DNA from: Polaribacter marinaquae
Lineage (GTDB): Bacteria > Bacteroidota > Bacteroidia > Flavobacteriales > Flavobacteriaceae
Direction of reading: 5' to 3'
Assembly (NCBI RefSeq): GCF_038019025.1
Contig: NZ_CP150496.1
Location: forward strand, 957,501-1,021,500
DNA: 64,000 nt
Made by a program: the position numbers and the translations under genes. This document shows positions 15,743 through 23,455 of this stretch, piece by piece (position 1 is the stretch's first letter; every line of letters starts with the position of its first letter). The notes under the pieces were generated by a model, which did no database searches, was not told the origin of the DNA, and saw only the letters and a list, made by a program, of their open reading frames with translations.

Positions 15743-16924
15743 TTAATAAAGTCTATTAACTTCATCACTGACTTTCTTTTGTACAATTTTCCCATAATGA
15801 GATTGTGTAACATTCATATTAGAATGACCCAATAATTCTGATACAATTTCCATAGGTACATTGTTAAATAATAATACTGTTGTCGCAAAAGTTTTTCTTG
15901 CAGTATGATGGGTTAATTTTTTATTAATACCAACTAACTCCGAAATCTCTTTTAAATATGAATTAAACTTTTGGTTACTTAAAGTTGGTAAGTTGTCATC
16001 ATATTTATCTAAAATCTCTCTTGCTTTTGGTAGTATTGGAATAGATATTTTCCTATTCGTTTTTTTACGTATCATCTGAATCCATTCTTTACCATCAAAT
16101 CCTATTTCTATGTTTTTAGTTGTCAAAGTTGACATTTCAGTGTATGCTAAACCAGTGTAACAGCAGAAAATAAATAAATCCTTTACTTGCTGTAATCTCA
16201 CTTGACTAAAATTGTGTTTCTCTAACTTCTTTAACTCTACATCTGTCAAATAAATAATAACTGTTTTATGTTTCTTATTTTTATATAGATGAAATGGATC
16301 TTTCTTCAAATAGTTCTCTGAAATTGCAAACTGAATAATTTTCTTTACTCGCTGGATGCTTCTATAAACAGTAGCTTGTTTTAGTTTTAAATCTGTTTTA
16401 AAGAAATATTCTAAATCTTGAATAAATTTTAAATCTAAGTCATTTAATTTAACATCCTTTGTTTTGTAGAATTTAGTAATAAATAACGCAACTTTCCTTC
16501 TACTTTCCACATACCTACTCCAAGACAGTTTATTAAAGTCAATTCCTATCAACTTTTTTGTCTTATCATTATGTAAATCATAGGCACCTAAAATGGTGAT
16601 TTCTTCTTTAGAATCCTTACCCTTATACTTCCTATAAATATCATCTACATCAAAGTCATTTGGTAAGATTTGAAGCATTAAAAAAGCCTTATCTATCTGT
16701 TGATGAATAAGGCTTAGTTTGTTGTTTAAAATGGTGTTTTCTCTATTGGGTGGTGATGCTATCTGCCTCTTACTTAACCAAAAATTAGGATTTATAAATA
16801 TTCCTGTAGAAAATTGTTTTCTATTTTTTTTATATGTAATTCTACATTTCATAGGACATTGTCCTTTCTGGTTTATTTTAACTTTATCTATATAGAATAG
16901 AATATGTAATTTATATGATATCAT
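15743..16924 (-). CDS. Tyrosine recombinase, island integrase
   Basis: This is a 393-residue site-specific integrase of the Bacteroidota type: an N-terminal arm-binding domain (about 1-90, with KCRITYKKNRKQFSTGIFIN), a SAM-like core-binding domain (about 110-215) and a C-terminal catalytic domain. Catalytic residues visible are the HxxR box HTAR (His340, Arg343), GH at 366-367, and nucleophile Tyr377. The position of the first catalytic Arg reads YTGLAYTEM, with Ala instead of Arg. A missing first Arg is also known for IntDOT of CTnDOT, so this is a family trait rather than damage. It lies about 650 bp from the tRNA-Arg att site and is the obvious enzyme for island integration. Confidence 0.93.
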   Translation of the reverse strand: MISYKLHILFYIDKVKINQKGQCPMKCRITYKKNRKQFSTGIFINPNFWLSKRQIASPPNRENTILNNKLSLIHQQIDKAFLMLQILPNDFDVDDIYRKYKGKDSKEEITILGAYDLHNDKTKKLIGIDFNKLSWSRYVESRRKVALFITKFYKTKDVKLNDLDLKFIQDLEYFFKTDLKLKQATVYRSIQRVKKIIQFAISENYLKKDPFHLYKNKKHKTVIIYLTDVELKKLEKHNFSQVRLQQVKDLFIFCCYTGLAYTEMSTLTTKNIEIGFDGKEWIQMIRKKTNRKISIPILPKAREILDKYDDNLPTLSNQKFNSYLKEISELVGINKKLTHHTARKTFATTVLLFNNVPMEIVSELLGHSNMNVTQSHYGKIVQKKVSDEVNRLY

Positions 16925-17024
16925 AGTATTATCTTTTTGATTGTTAATGAATTGTGTAAAACTTTTGTGTGGGTATCAATAGAATTTTTCTACCTTTATT
17001 TTATTAATCTAAAAATTTATAAGA

Positions 17025-17348
17025 ATGGGAAAATTTGTAATTTCTAAAAGAACCAATGGAGAGTATCAGTTTAACTTAAAAGCTGATAACGGTCAAGTAA
17101 TTTTAACAAGTGAAGGATACTCTTCAAAAGCAGGTTGTGAAAATGGTATTTCATCAGTTAAAACCAACTCTCAAGATGATTCTAAATTTGAAAGAAAAAC
17201 ATCATCTAATGGTAAACCATATTTTAATTTAAAAGCTAGTAATGGTCAAATTATTGGTACGAGTGAAATGTATGAAAGTACAAGTGGTAGAGATAATGGT
17301 ATTGCATCTGTTAAGAGTAATGCAGCATCTACAGAAGATTTATCTTAA
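17025..17348 (+). CDS. UPF0339 / YegP-like protein (two DUF1508 repeats)
   Basis: The 107-residue protein consists of two DUF1508 repeats. Each has the order F-K-NGxxxFNLKAxNGQxIxTSExY, then a Gly/Cys or Gly/Arg turn, then NGIxSVK. The repeats cover about 1-48 and 53-98 and are followed by a short acidic tail. YegP-like proteins are small and widespread with poorly known function. The gene lies between the integrase and the tRNA att site on the opposite strand, inside the island, so it is either cargo or a gene picked up near the end. Confidence 0.85.
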   Translation: MGKFVISKRTNGEYQFNLKADNGQVILTSEGYSSKAGCENGISSVKTNSQDDSKFERKTSSNGKPYFNLKASNGQIIGTSEMYESTSGRDNGIASVKSNAASTEDLS

Positions 17349-17423
17349 TTAATTAAATTTATTTAGAACTAATTGGGACTTAATTATAAACTCCTTTTTT
17401 TTAAAAAGTTCAATCATATAATA

Positions 17424-17454
17424 TGGGGTACTTTAAGAAAAAGTGGGGTACTTT
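17424..17454. repeat. Tandem direct repeat near the right end
   Basis: TGGGGTACTTT occurs at 17424-17434 and 17444-17454, exactly 20 bp apart, so two helical turns place both on one face of the DNA. It lies about 120 bp inside the right att core, which suits integrase arm-type or regulator binding. The remainder of 17349-17550 is AT-rich with no gene. Confidence 0.45.
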
Positions 17455-17550
17455 TAAAATACCTTATTTAATATTAATTTGATTATTTGGATAATCTACT
17501 AAAGAACATAAAAGTACTCTAAACCCTTACAAAACCTATAAAAAACAAAA

Positions 17551-17574
17551 AAGCCTCACATTTCTGTGAAGCTT
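17551..17574 (-). terminator. Terminator after tRNA-Arg
   Basis: AAGC-TCACA and TGTGA-GCTT arms (17551-17560, 17565-17574) form a stem with one C/A mismatch and a U-run on the minus strand. It resembles the terminator at 876-905 in loop and position, but both stem arms differ in a compensating way, as if the island brought its own version. Confidence 0.7.
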
Positions 17575-17602
17575 TAAGTGAGCCCTGAAGGATTCGAACC
17601 TT
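17573..17602 (-). repeat. Right attachment site within tRNA-Arg
   Basis: These 30 bases are identical to 903-932. Twenty-four of them are the 3' end of the intact tRNA-Arg gene (T-arm to discriminator base) and six lie beyond it. The tRNA is kept whole by the island side, as is usual for tRNA-targeting integrases. Confidence 0.85.
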
Positions 17603-17652
17603 CGACCGCCTCCTTAGAAGGGAGGTGCTCTATCCAGCTGAGCTAAGAGCCC
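17579..17652 (-). tRNA. tRNA-Arg (anticodon TCT)
   Basis: The cloverleaf is complete: acceptor GGGCTCT pairs with AGGGCTC using two G-U pairs; the anticodon stem-loop reads CTCCCTTCTAAGGAG with TCT; the T-arm contains GGTTCGAATCC. CCA is not encoded. This gene is the integration target of the island; its 3' end is one half of the att repeat. It leads a cluster with tRNA-Pro and tRNA-Ser on the same strand. Confidence 0.96.
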
Positions 17653-17681
17653 GTAGTTTTTATGTTTCTACGAAAACAGTG

Positions 17682-17756
17682 TCGGGGTGGCAGGATTCGA
17701 ACCTGCGACCTCCTCGTCCCAAACGAGGCGCGATGACCGGGCTACGCTACACCCCG
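17682..17756 (-). tRNA. tRNA-Pro (anticodon TGG)
   Basis: The acceptor CGGGGTG pairs with the CACCCCG 3' strand, the anticodon loop is TTTGGGA with TGG, and the T-arm has GGTTCGAATCC. No CCA is encoded. The second gene of the tRNA cluster. Confidence 0.95.
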
Positions 17757-17774
17757 AGAATTAAGCAAAAATTG

Positions 17775-17858
17775 CGGAGAGACAGGGACTCGAACCCTGG
17801 CGACAGTTACCCGTCGACAGATTAGCAATCTGCTCCATTACCACTCTGGCACCTCTCC
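17775..17858 (-). tRNA. tRNA-Ser (anticodon GCT)
   Basis: A class II tRNA of 84 bases with a long variable arm. The acceptor GGAGAGG pairs with TCTCTCC, the anticodon loop is TTGCTAA with GCT, and the discriminator base is G, as expected for Ser. First gene of the cluster in transcription order. Confidence 0.95.
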
Positions 17859-17959
17859 TGTTTTAGAACTTATCCGCAGTTGTTTAAAATTGCGAGTGCA
17901 AATGTAATACTAGATTTACAATTTTACAAGTTGTTTGCTACTTTTTTTTATCTTTTTTT

Positions 17960-20023
17960 TTAATCAGGATACTCAACCCTTAAGTGATAGATGTTTAGCA
18001 ATTTTTTCTTTATCACTTTTTTTATAATTTCAATTTCTTTAAAAGTAATGTCTGAATTTAAAAATTGATTGTCTGACATCTGTTTTTCGATGATTTTATC
18101 TATTAAATCACTGATAGATTGCGCTGTAGGCGTTTTTAAGCTTTTAGAAGCTGCTTCTGCTGCATCACACATCATTAATATTGCTGTTTCTTTTGAGAAC
18201 GGATTTGGCCCCTGATATTGAAATTTTTTAACATCAACCTCACTATCCGGATTCAATTCTCTTTCTTTCATTAAGAAATAATAAGTAGTGCTTGTACCAT
18301 GGTGTGTTCTTATAAAATCGATAATTCGATCTGGTAAATTGTATTTCTTTGCTATTTCAACTCCTTTAATAACATGATCTGTTATTATTTTTGCACTATC
18401 TCTTGGTGATAATTCATGATGAGGATTTACACCTGTAGTTTGATTTTCTATGAAATACATAGGATTTGCCATTTTACCTACATCATGATACAGCGCACCG
18501 GTTCTAACCAACATCGAGTTTGCACCAATTTCATTTGCTGCAGCTTCTGCTAAATTAGCAACTTGCATTGAGTGCTGAAAAGTTCCTGGAGCTTTTTCAT
18601 TTAACTCTCTTAATAATTTAGAGTTTGTATTAGAAAGCTCTAAAAGAGTTACATCAGAAACCAAACCAAAAACTTTTTCATAAATATAAATTAAAATAAT
18701 TGCTAAAAAAGATAACAATCCGTTTACGGCAAAAAGCATGAAATAATCTAGATTAATCTGCGATGCATTTCCTTCTTTTATAATTGAAAAAGCAAAGTAA
18801 GTAATCATATAAATTCCTGTTATTTGTGCAACCGAAATAAATAAATTTGCTCTTTTATAAAGTTCTGATACACTTAAAATAGTAACAATACCGGCAATTA
18901 TATGTAGATAAATAAATTCGAAACTATTAGGTACAACATACCCCAATAAAAGTACGGTTAGTACATGTGTAAATAAACCCAATCTTGCATCAAAAAAAGC
19001 TTTTAAAATAATAGGTAAAACACTTAAAGGAACAACATATAAATAATCTGAATTATAATTTATTACCAATGTTTGTATAAATATCATTGAAAAAACATTG
19101 AAGAAAATAAATGTTACTTTATTGTTGTTGTTAAATATTTCAATTCTATTTCTTTGTAAAAAAAGCAATAGCATTAACAACGCTAAAGCAACTAAGATGG
19201 TGTATCCAAAAATAATCCAATTATAATTAGACTCTGTCCAAACATTAGATTCAGATTCACTTTTAAGAGAATTTAAAATTGCTAATTTCTTCCCTTCTAC
19301 CAAATCACCTTTTAAAATAATTAACTCACCTGCAGAAACTTTTCCTTTTGTGTAAGAAATATTTTTAGTTTCGTTATCAATAACTTTATCTGTATAAATG
19401 GCGTCATAAGTTACATTTGGTTTTATAATTTCTGATAAAATTGTAAAAAATTGACTTCTTACAGATTCATTTAAATCAGTATCTAAACCATTTGTTATCG
19501 ATTTTAAGACTTTATTTGAATTGTACAAATTTTTAAAAGGAACATCTTTTACTTCATTCTTATTTCTAAGAGCAACTAATTCATCTTTATTAGAAACTCT
19601 ATCTTGGCTAACTACTTCTAAAAAGCCTGTTTTATAGATTTCATCTATAACCTTTAACCCTAAATTCTTTAAAAATTTTGTTTTTTCTGCTGATAAAGTA
19701 TCAATAGTACTTAAACTATTTACTTTATTTTTAAAGGAAGATTTTACTTGATTCTCTATTGTTTTATCAACAATAAAATACAATTTAGCATTTGCGTCTA
19801 TTTGCTTTTTTTCTATTTTAATTTCCTCTTCAGACTTCTGAATTGCAAAATCAAAAGGAGCATACAAATTATCATACCTCCATAATTGCCCGTTACTAAA
19901 ATCATATTTAAACTGACCTCCTTTTGGAAACAAATACACAATAGCTATCGTGGTTATTAAAAACAATATTACCTTAAAAATTATGGTGTTGTTTTGATAA
20001 AGTTTATTTACAAAATTGCTCAT
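17960..20023 (-). CDS. 7TM-HD family cyclic-di-AMP phosphodiesterase (PgpH-like)
   Basis: Proteins of this class hydrolyse c-di-AMP with a cytosolic HD domain behind a seven-helix membrane bundle. The 687-residue protein shows an N-terminal anchor (13-33), a large extracytoplasmic 7TMR-HDED domain (about 35-265), about seven hydrophobic helices (270-450), and an HD domain with His484, His513-Asp514 (YHDVGK), His550 and His574-His575. All metal-binding residues seem present. It is a single gene transcribed away from the divergent thiolase gene. The specific substrate is inferred from the family. Confidence 0.88.
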   Translation of the reverse strand: MSNFVNKLYQNNTIIFKVILFLITTIAIVYLFPKGGQFKYDFSNGQLWRYDNLYAPFDFAIQKSEEEIKIEKKQIDANAKLYFIVDKTIENQVKSSFKNKVNSLSTIDTLSAEKTKFLKNLGLKVIDEIYKTGFLEVVSQDRVSNKDELVALRNKNEVKDVPFKNLYNSNKVLKSITNGLDTDLNESVRSQFFTILSEIIKPNVTYDAIYTDKVIDNETKNISYTKGKVSAGELIILKGDLVEGKKLAILNSLKSESESNVWTESNYNWIIFGYTILVALALLMLLLFLQRNRIEIFNNNNKVTFIFFNVFSMIFIQTLVINYNSDYLYVVPLSVLPIILKAFFDARLGLFTHVLTVLLLGYVVPNSFEFIYLHIIAGIVTILSVSELYKRANLFISVAQITGIYMITYFAFSIIKEGNASQINLDYFMLFAVNGLLSFLAIILIYIYEKVFGLVSDVTLLELSNTNSKLLRELNEKAPGTFQHSMQVANLAEAAANEIGANSMLVRTGALYHDVGKMANPMYFIENQTTGVNPHHELSPRDSAKIITDHVIKGVEIAKKYNLPDRIIDFIRTHHGTSTTYYFLMKERELNPDSEVDVKKFQYQGPNPFSKETAILMMCDAAEAASKSLKTPTAQSISDLIDKIIEKQMSDNQFLNSDITFKEIEIIKKVIKKKLLNIYHLRVEYPD

Positions 20024-20159
20024 GCTTATTTTCTTATAAATACAAACTTACAGTAAAAAAATTAAGGTTAGAAATTCAAGAGAAACAAACCTTTACAAAT
20101 TGATTAAAAAAGATTAATTTAGCAGACAATCTTATATTAAAATAAACTCAAATTATCAT

Positions 20160-21335
20160 ATGAAAGAAGTAGTAATTGTATCTGTAGCCAGAACACCAAT
20201 TGGTAGCTTTATGGGAAGTTTATCTTCTGTACCTGCAACAAAATTAGGTGCTGTTGCAATTAAAGGCGCTTTAAATAAAATAAACTTATCGCCAGAATTG
20301 GTAGAAGAAGTTTTTATGGGTAATGTTGTTTCTGCAGGCTTAGGACAAGCTCCTGCAAGACAAGCAGCCATTTACGCTGGTATACCAGAATCTGTACCTT
20401 GTACAACTGTTAATAAAGTTTGTGCTTCTGGTATGAAATCTATTATGTTAGCAGCTCAAACAATTGCTTTAGGAGATGCAGATGTTGTTGTTGCTGGTGG
20501 TATGGAAAACATGAGTTCTATTCCGCATTACCAACACGCCAGAAAAGGTTCTAAATTCGGGCCAATAACTATGGAAGACGGAATGCAAAAAGATGGTTTG
20601 GTAGATGCTTATGGCAAAGTAGCCATGGGAGTTTGTGCTGATGAATGTGCAACTGAATATGATTTCTCTAGAGAAGATCAAGATACATTTGCAATACAAT
20701 CTTACGAGCGTTCTGCAAAAGCATGGAGCGAAGGTAAATTTTCTGATGAAATTGTGCCTGTTGAAATTCCTCAAAGACGCGGAGAACCTGTAATCTTTTC
20801 TGAAGACGAAGAATACAAGAACGTTAAAATGGAAAAAATTCCTGCTTTAAGACCTGCTTTTACAAAAGAAGGAACTGTAACTGCCGCAAATGCTTCTACT
20901 ATTAATGACGGTGGAGCTGCATTGGTTTTAATGTCTGCTGAAAAAGCAAAAGAACTAAACATTACACCGCTTGCAAAAATAAAAAGTTATGCAGACGCTG
21001 CACATGAGCCAAAATGGTTTACAACTGCACCTGCAAAAGCGCTACCAAAAGCATTAGCTAAAGCAAACATTTCTATTGATGATGTGGATTATTTTGAATT
21101 AAACGAAGCTTTTTCTATTGTTGGTTTAGCTAACATGAAAATTTTAAATATTTCTGATAAAAATGTAAATGTTAACGGTGGTGCAGTTTCATTAGGACAT
21201 CCGTTAGGTGTTTCTGGTGCAAGAATTGTAATTGCATTAACTTCTATTTTAAAGCAAAATGATGCAAAAATTGGTGCTGCAGCTATTTGTAATGGTGGTG
21301 GTGGTGCCAGTGCTATGGTAATTGAAAGATTATAA
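20160..21335 (+). CDS. Acetyl-CoA C-acyltransferase (thiolase)
   Basis: Thiolases join or split acyl-CoA units with acetyl-CoA in fatty-acid or amino-acid metabolism. At 391 residues the length is standard. The catalytic Cys88 lies in VNKVCASGMKS, the NEAF motif is present, His347 is in GGAVSLGHPLGVSGAR, and the second Cys377 is in AICNGGGGAS. All three catalytic residues are intact. It is followed after 24 bp by the NlpC/P60 gene on the same strand. The biosynthetic (AtoB-like) versus degradative role cannot be read from sequence alone. Confidence 0.94.
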   Translation: MKEVVIVSVARTPIGSFMGSLSSVPATKLGAVAIKGALNKINLSPELVEEVFMGNVVSAGLGQAPARQAAIYAGIPESVPCTTVNKVCASGMKSIMLAAQTIALGDADVVVAGGMENMSSIPHYQHARKGSKFGPITMEDGMQKDGLVDAYGKVAMGVCADECATEYDFSREDQDTFAIQSYERSAKAWSEGKFSDEIVPVEIPQRRGEPVIFSEDEEYKNVKMEKIPALRPAFTKEGTVTAANASTINDGGAALVLMSAEKAKELNITPLAKIKSYADAAHEPKWFTTAPAKALPKALAKANISIDDVDYFELNEAFSIVGLANMKILNISDKNVNVNGGAVSLGHPLGVSGARIVIALTSILKQNDAKIGAAAICNGGGGASAMVIERL

Positions 21336-21359
21336 TCTTAAATAAATAATAAGCAATTT

Positions 21360-22130
21360 ATGCTATATGGCATCTGTAATTTAAGTATTGTACCCGTTAG
21401 GGCAGAAGAATCTGACAAATCTGAAATGATTAGTCAGATTCTTTTTGGTGAACATTTTCAAATTATTGAAAAGACTAAAAACTGGAGTAAAATTCGTATT
21501 AGTTTCGATAATTTTGAAGGTTACATTGATAATAAACAATACCTAGAAATTACAGAAGACTTTTATAATTCTATAGAGAATTCTACCTTAACTTTTTCTG
21601 GAGAAATTTTAGATTTTGTTACATCAGAAAACAACGATTTAACAACAATTGCAATAGGTTCTCAATTACCTAAATTTAGTATTGGAAACTTAAGATTAGG
21701 TTCTTATAATTATAAATATGAGAACACTGTTTTTGATAAAAAACTATCTAAGCCAGAAATCTTAAAGATTGCTTTTACCTATCTAAATAGTCCTTATTTG
21801 TGGGGAGGAAAAACTCCGTTTGGGATAGATTGTTCTGGTTTTACACAAATGGTTTATAAACTTTCTGGATATAAATTACCTAGAGATGCTAAAGAACAAG
21901 CTAAACAAGGTGAAGTATTAAGTTTTATAGAAGAAAGCGAACCTGGTGATTTAGCTTTTTTTGATAATGAAGAAGGCGAAATTATTCATGTTGGAATTGT
22001 TTTAAATGACTATAACATTATTCATGCTCATGGTAAGGTTCGAATAGATACTTTAGATCATAGCGGTATTTTTAATGCTGATTTACAAAAGCATACACAC
22101 AAGCTAAGAGTTATTAAAAAAATGATATAA
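21360..22130 (+). CDS. C40 (NlpC/P60) peptidase with N-terminal SH3-like domain
   Basis: NlpC/P60 enzymes cleave cell-wall peptide stems. The 256-residue protein has a bacterial SH3-like region (about 1-65) and a catalytic domain with Cys158 in PFGIDCSGFTQ, His210 in IIHVGIV and a third polar residue around His222. There is no signal peptide, so a cytosolic role such as recycling of imported muropeptides is plausible, as for similar flavobacterial proteins. It ends in a perfect terminator shared with the convergent TPR gene and is likely co-transcribed with the thiolase gene. Confidence 0.9.
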   Translation: MLYGICNLSIVPVRAEESDKSEMISQILFGEHFQIIEKTKNWSKIRISFDNFEGYIDNKQYLEITEDFYNSIENSTLTFSGEILDFVTSENNDLTTIAIGSQLPKFSIGNLRLGSYNYKYENTVFDKKLSKPEILKIAFTYLNSPYLWGGKTPFGIDCSGFTQMVYKLSGYKLPRDAKEQAKQGEVLSFIEESEPGDLAFFDNEEGEIIHVGIVLNDYNIIHAHGKVRIDTLDHSGIFNADLQKHTHKLRVIKKMI

Positions 22131-22164
22131 AAAAAATCCGAAACTTTAAAGTTTCGGATTTTTT
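22131..22164. terminator. Bidirectional terminator between C40 peptidase and TPR genes
   Basis: A 34-bp perfect palindrome with 17-bp arms (first arm AAAAAATCCGAAACTTT) and no unpaired loop base is flanked by A/T runs. It separates two convergent genes. Confidence 0.85.
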
Positions 22165-22185
22165 TTATATCAATCTTAAAATCTA

Positions 22186-23433
22186 TTACTGACCTCTCAT
22201 TTCTTTATAAATTGGTCTTAAAGCATCTGCTTCAGTAGTCATTTCTAAAGTATCGTAGATATTCAATAAAGTTTTAACAGTACCTTCAGATCTTTCAATA
22301 TTATCTGCTTTTACTAAATAAGGTAATGCTTTTCTATACAATTCTTTTTGCTTTTCTTGTAATTCATCGTACTTCTTAAAGTTAGATAAATTTTCATTCA
22401 TTTCATCAACAATTGCTTTTTCTCCACTTAATATTGCTACAGCTAAATTCATGTAAGCATCTCCGTAATCTGGTTTTAACTCGATTGCTTTTTCATAATA
22501 CTTAATTGCTTCTTCACTTTTGTTTTGATTAGCATTAACAACGCCTAAATTAAAAAATAACGTTGGGTTTGTTGGGTCTAACTTTACTGCTTCTTCCATT
22601 AAAGCACCAAACTTATCCATTTTTTCTAATTTAATATATAATTGTGCTTCGTTTAGAATTAAATTAACATCTTTCGGATTTGCTTTTCTAGCTTCTTGTA
22701 AAGCTACAATAGCTTCATCAGTCTTACCTTGATTCACTAAAATATATCCAATATTTTTAACAATCTCAGCTTGCTTAGAATCAGAAACTTTTACTGTAGG
22801 GTTAGAATATTGACCTAACTTAACCATAGTATCTCTATTAGTTTTAGTTCCTAAGTTTTCTACAGCACCTGTCTTTTTGTTTGTTGCTAAGTATTGAGTT
22901 GTGATACCTGTATAACCTATTTCTTTTAACTCTCTGTAATGCTTTAAAGAAACATCATAGTCTTTTGATAATGAAGCACTAATTGCTGCATTATATAAAA
23001 AACTTGTGTCTTTAGGACTTAAAAGATATGTTAAATAGAAGTTACCTGTTGCTTGCTTATAATCTTTACTATTATATTGTTTAATAGCTAAATTAGATGC
23101 TTTTTGAATTAATTCATTTAACATTGGTTGCGCTTCTTTTGTATATCTCTGCTTACCAATTTCTTTTTCATATTTAAATAAAGCATTAAATGCATCTGCG
23201 GCACCTTTATAATCACTTTTACCAGCCAATGCTTGACCATTTAAATAGTAATATTTTGCTTTATATTTAGCTTCCATTGTTGCTTCCATAGATGCTAAAG
23301 GAGCTATAGCTGACAAAGCTGTAGTATAATCTTGTTTCTTAATTGCTTTTTCAGCTGTTTTCAATTCGCTTTTTTGCGCAAAAGAAGCCATTGATAAGAA
23401 ACCTACAGTTAACGCTAATATTTGTTTTTTCAT
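22186..23433 (-). CDS. TPR-repeat periplasmic protein
   Basis: The best start is ATG 23433, giving a 415-residue protein with a signal peptide (MKKQILALTVGFLSMASFAQ); an upstream in-frame extension to 23499 would run into the end of gyrA and destroy the signal. The mature part contains many tetratricopeptide repeats, clearest around DEAIVALQEARKANPKDVNL and EEAIKYYEKAIELKPDYGDA. TPR proteins act as protein-binding scaffolds; no enzyme motif is visible. It lies 22 bp downstream of gyrA on the same strand and ends in a shared terminator. Confidence 0.88.
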   Translation of the reverse strand: MKKQILALTVGFLSMASFAQKSELKTAEKAIKKQDYTTALSAIAPLASMEATMEAKYKAKYYYLNGQALAGKSDYKGAADAFNALFKYEKEIGKQRYTKEAQPMLNELIQKASNLAIKQYNSKDYKQATGNFYLTYLLSPKDTSFLYNAAISASLSKDYDVSLKHYRELKEIGYTGITTQYLATNKKTGAVENLGTKTNRDTMVKLGQYSNPTVKVSDSKQAEIVKNIGYILVNQGKTDEAIVALQEARKANPKDVNLILNEAQLYIKLEKMDKFGALMEEAVKLDPTNPTLFFNLGVVNANQNKSEEAIKYYEKAIELKPDYGDAYMNLAVAILSGEKAIVDEMNENLSNFKKYDELQEKQKELYRKALPYLVKADNIERSEGTVKTLLNIYDTLEMTTEADALRPIYKEMRGQ

Positions 23434-23455
23434 TTTACTGATATTAAATTTATAA

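Larger units (their letters stand above)
903..17602. mobile_element. tRNA-Arg-integrated island carrying a type II-C CRISPR-Cas system
   Basis: The island lies between a 30-bp perfect direct repeat (903-932 and 17573-17602). The right copy is the 3' part of an intact tRNA-Arg(TCT) gene; the left copy is only that fragment. A tyrosine integrase (15743-16924) sits close to the tRNA-side end, as expected for elements that insert into a tRNA 3' end and restore it. Between the repeats are cas1, cas2, array, cas9 and tracrRNA, a replication/recombination operon, three exported proteins, an XRE regulator, the integrase and a UPF0339 protein. I saw no relaxase, type IV secretion, capsid, terminase or tail genes. 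One element is the simplest reading, because I found no third copy of the repeat inside. Successive insertions with loss of an internal att cannot be excluded. Confidence 0.8.

Noticed and set aside
1..17602. Reading the island as a conjugative element or prophage
   Set aside because: No relaxase, coupling protein, secretion, capsid, portal, terminase or tail gene is visible.
17625..17825. 66-residue ORF across the tRNA-Arg/Pro/Ser cluster
   Set aside because: It translates tRNA sequence; the tRNA genes explain the region.
20469..20774. 101-residue minus-strand ORF inside the thiolase gene
   Set aside because: Shadow of a conserved enzyme gene with intact catalytic residues on the plus strand.
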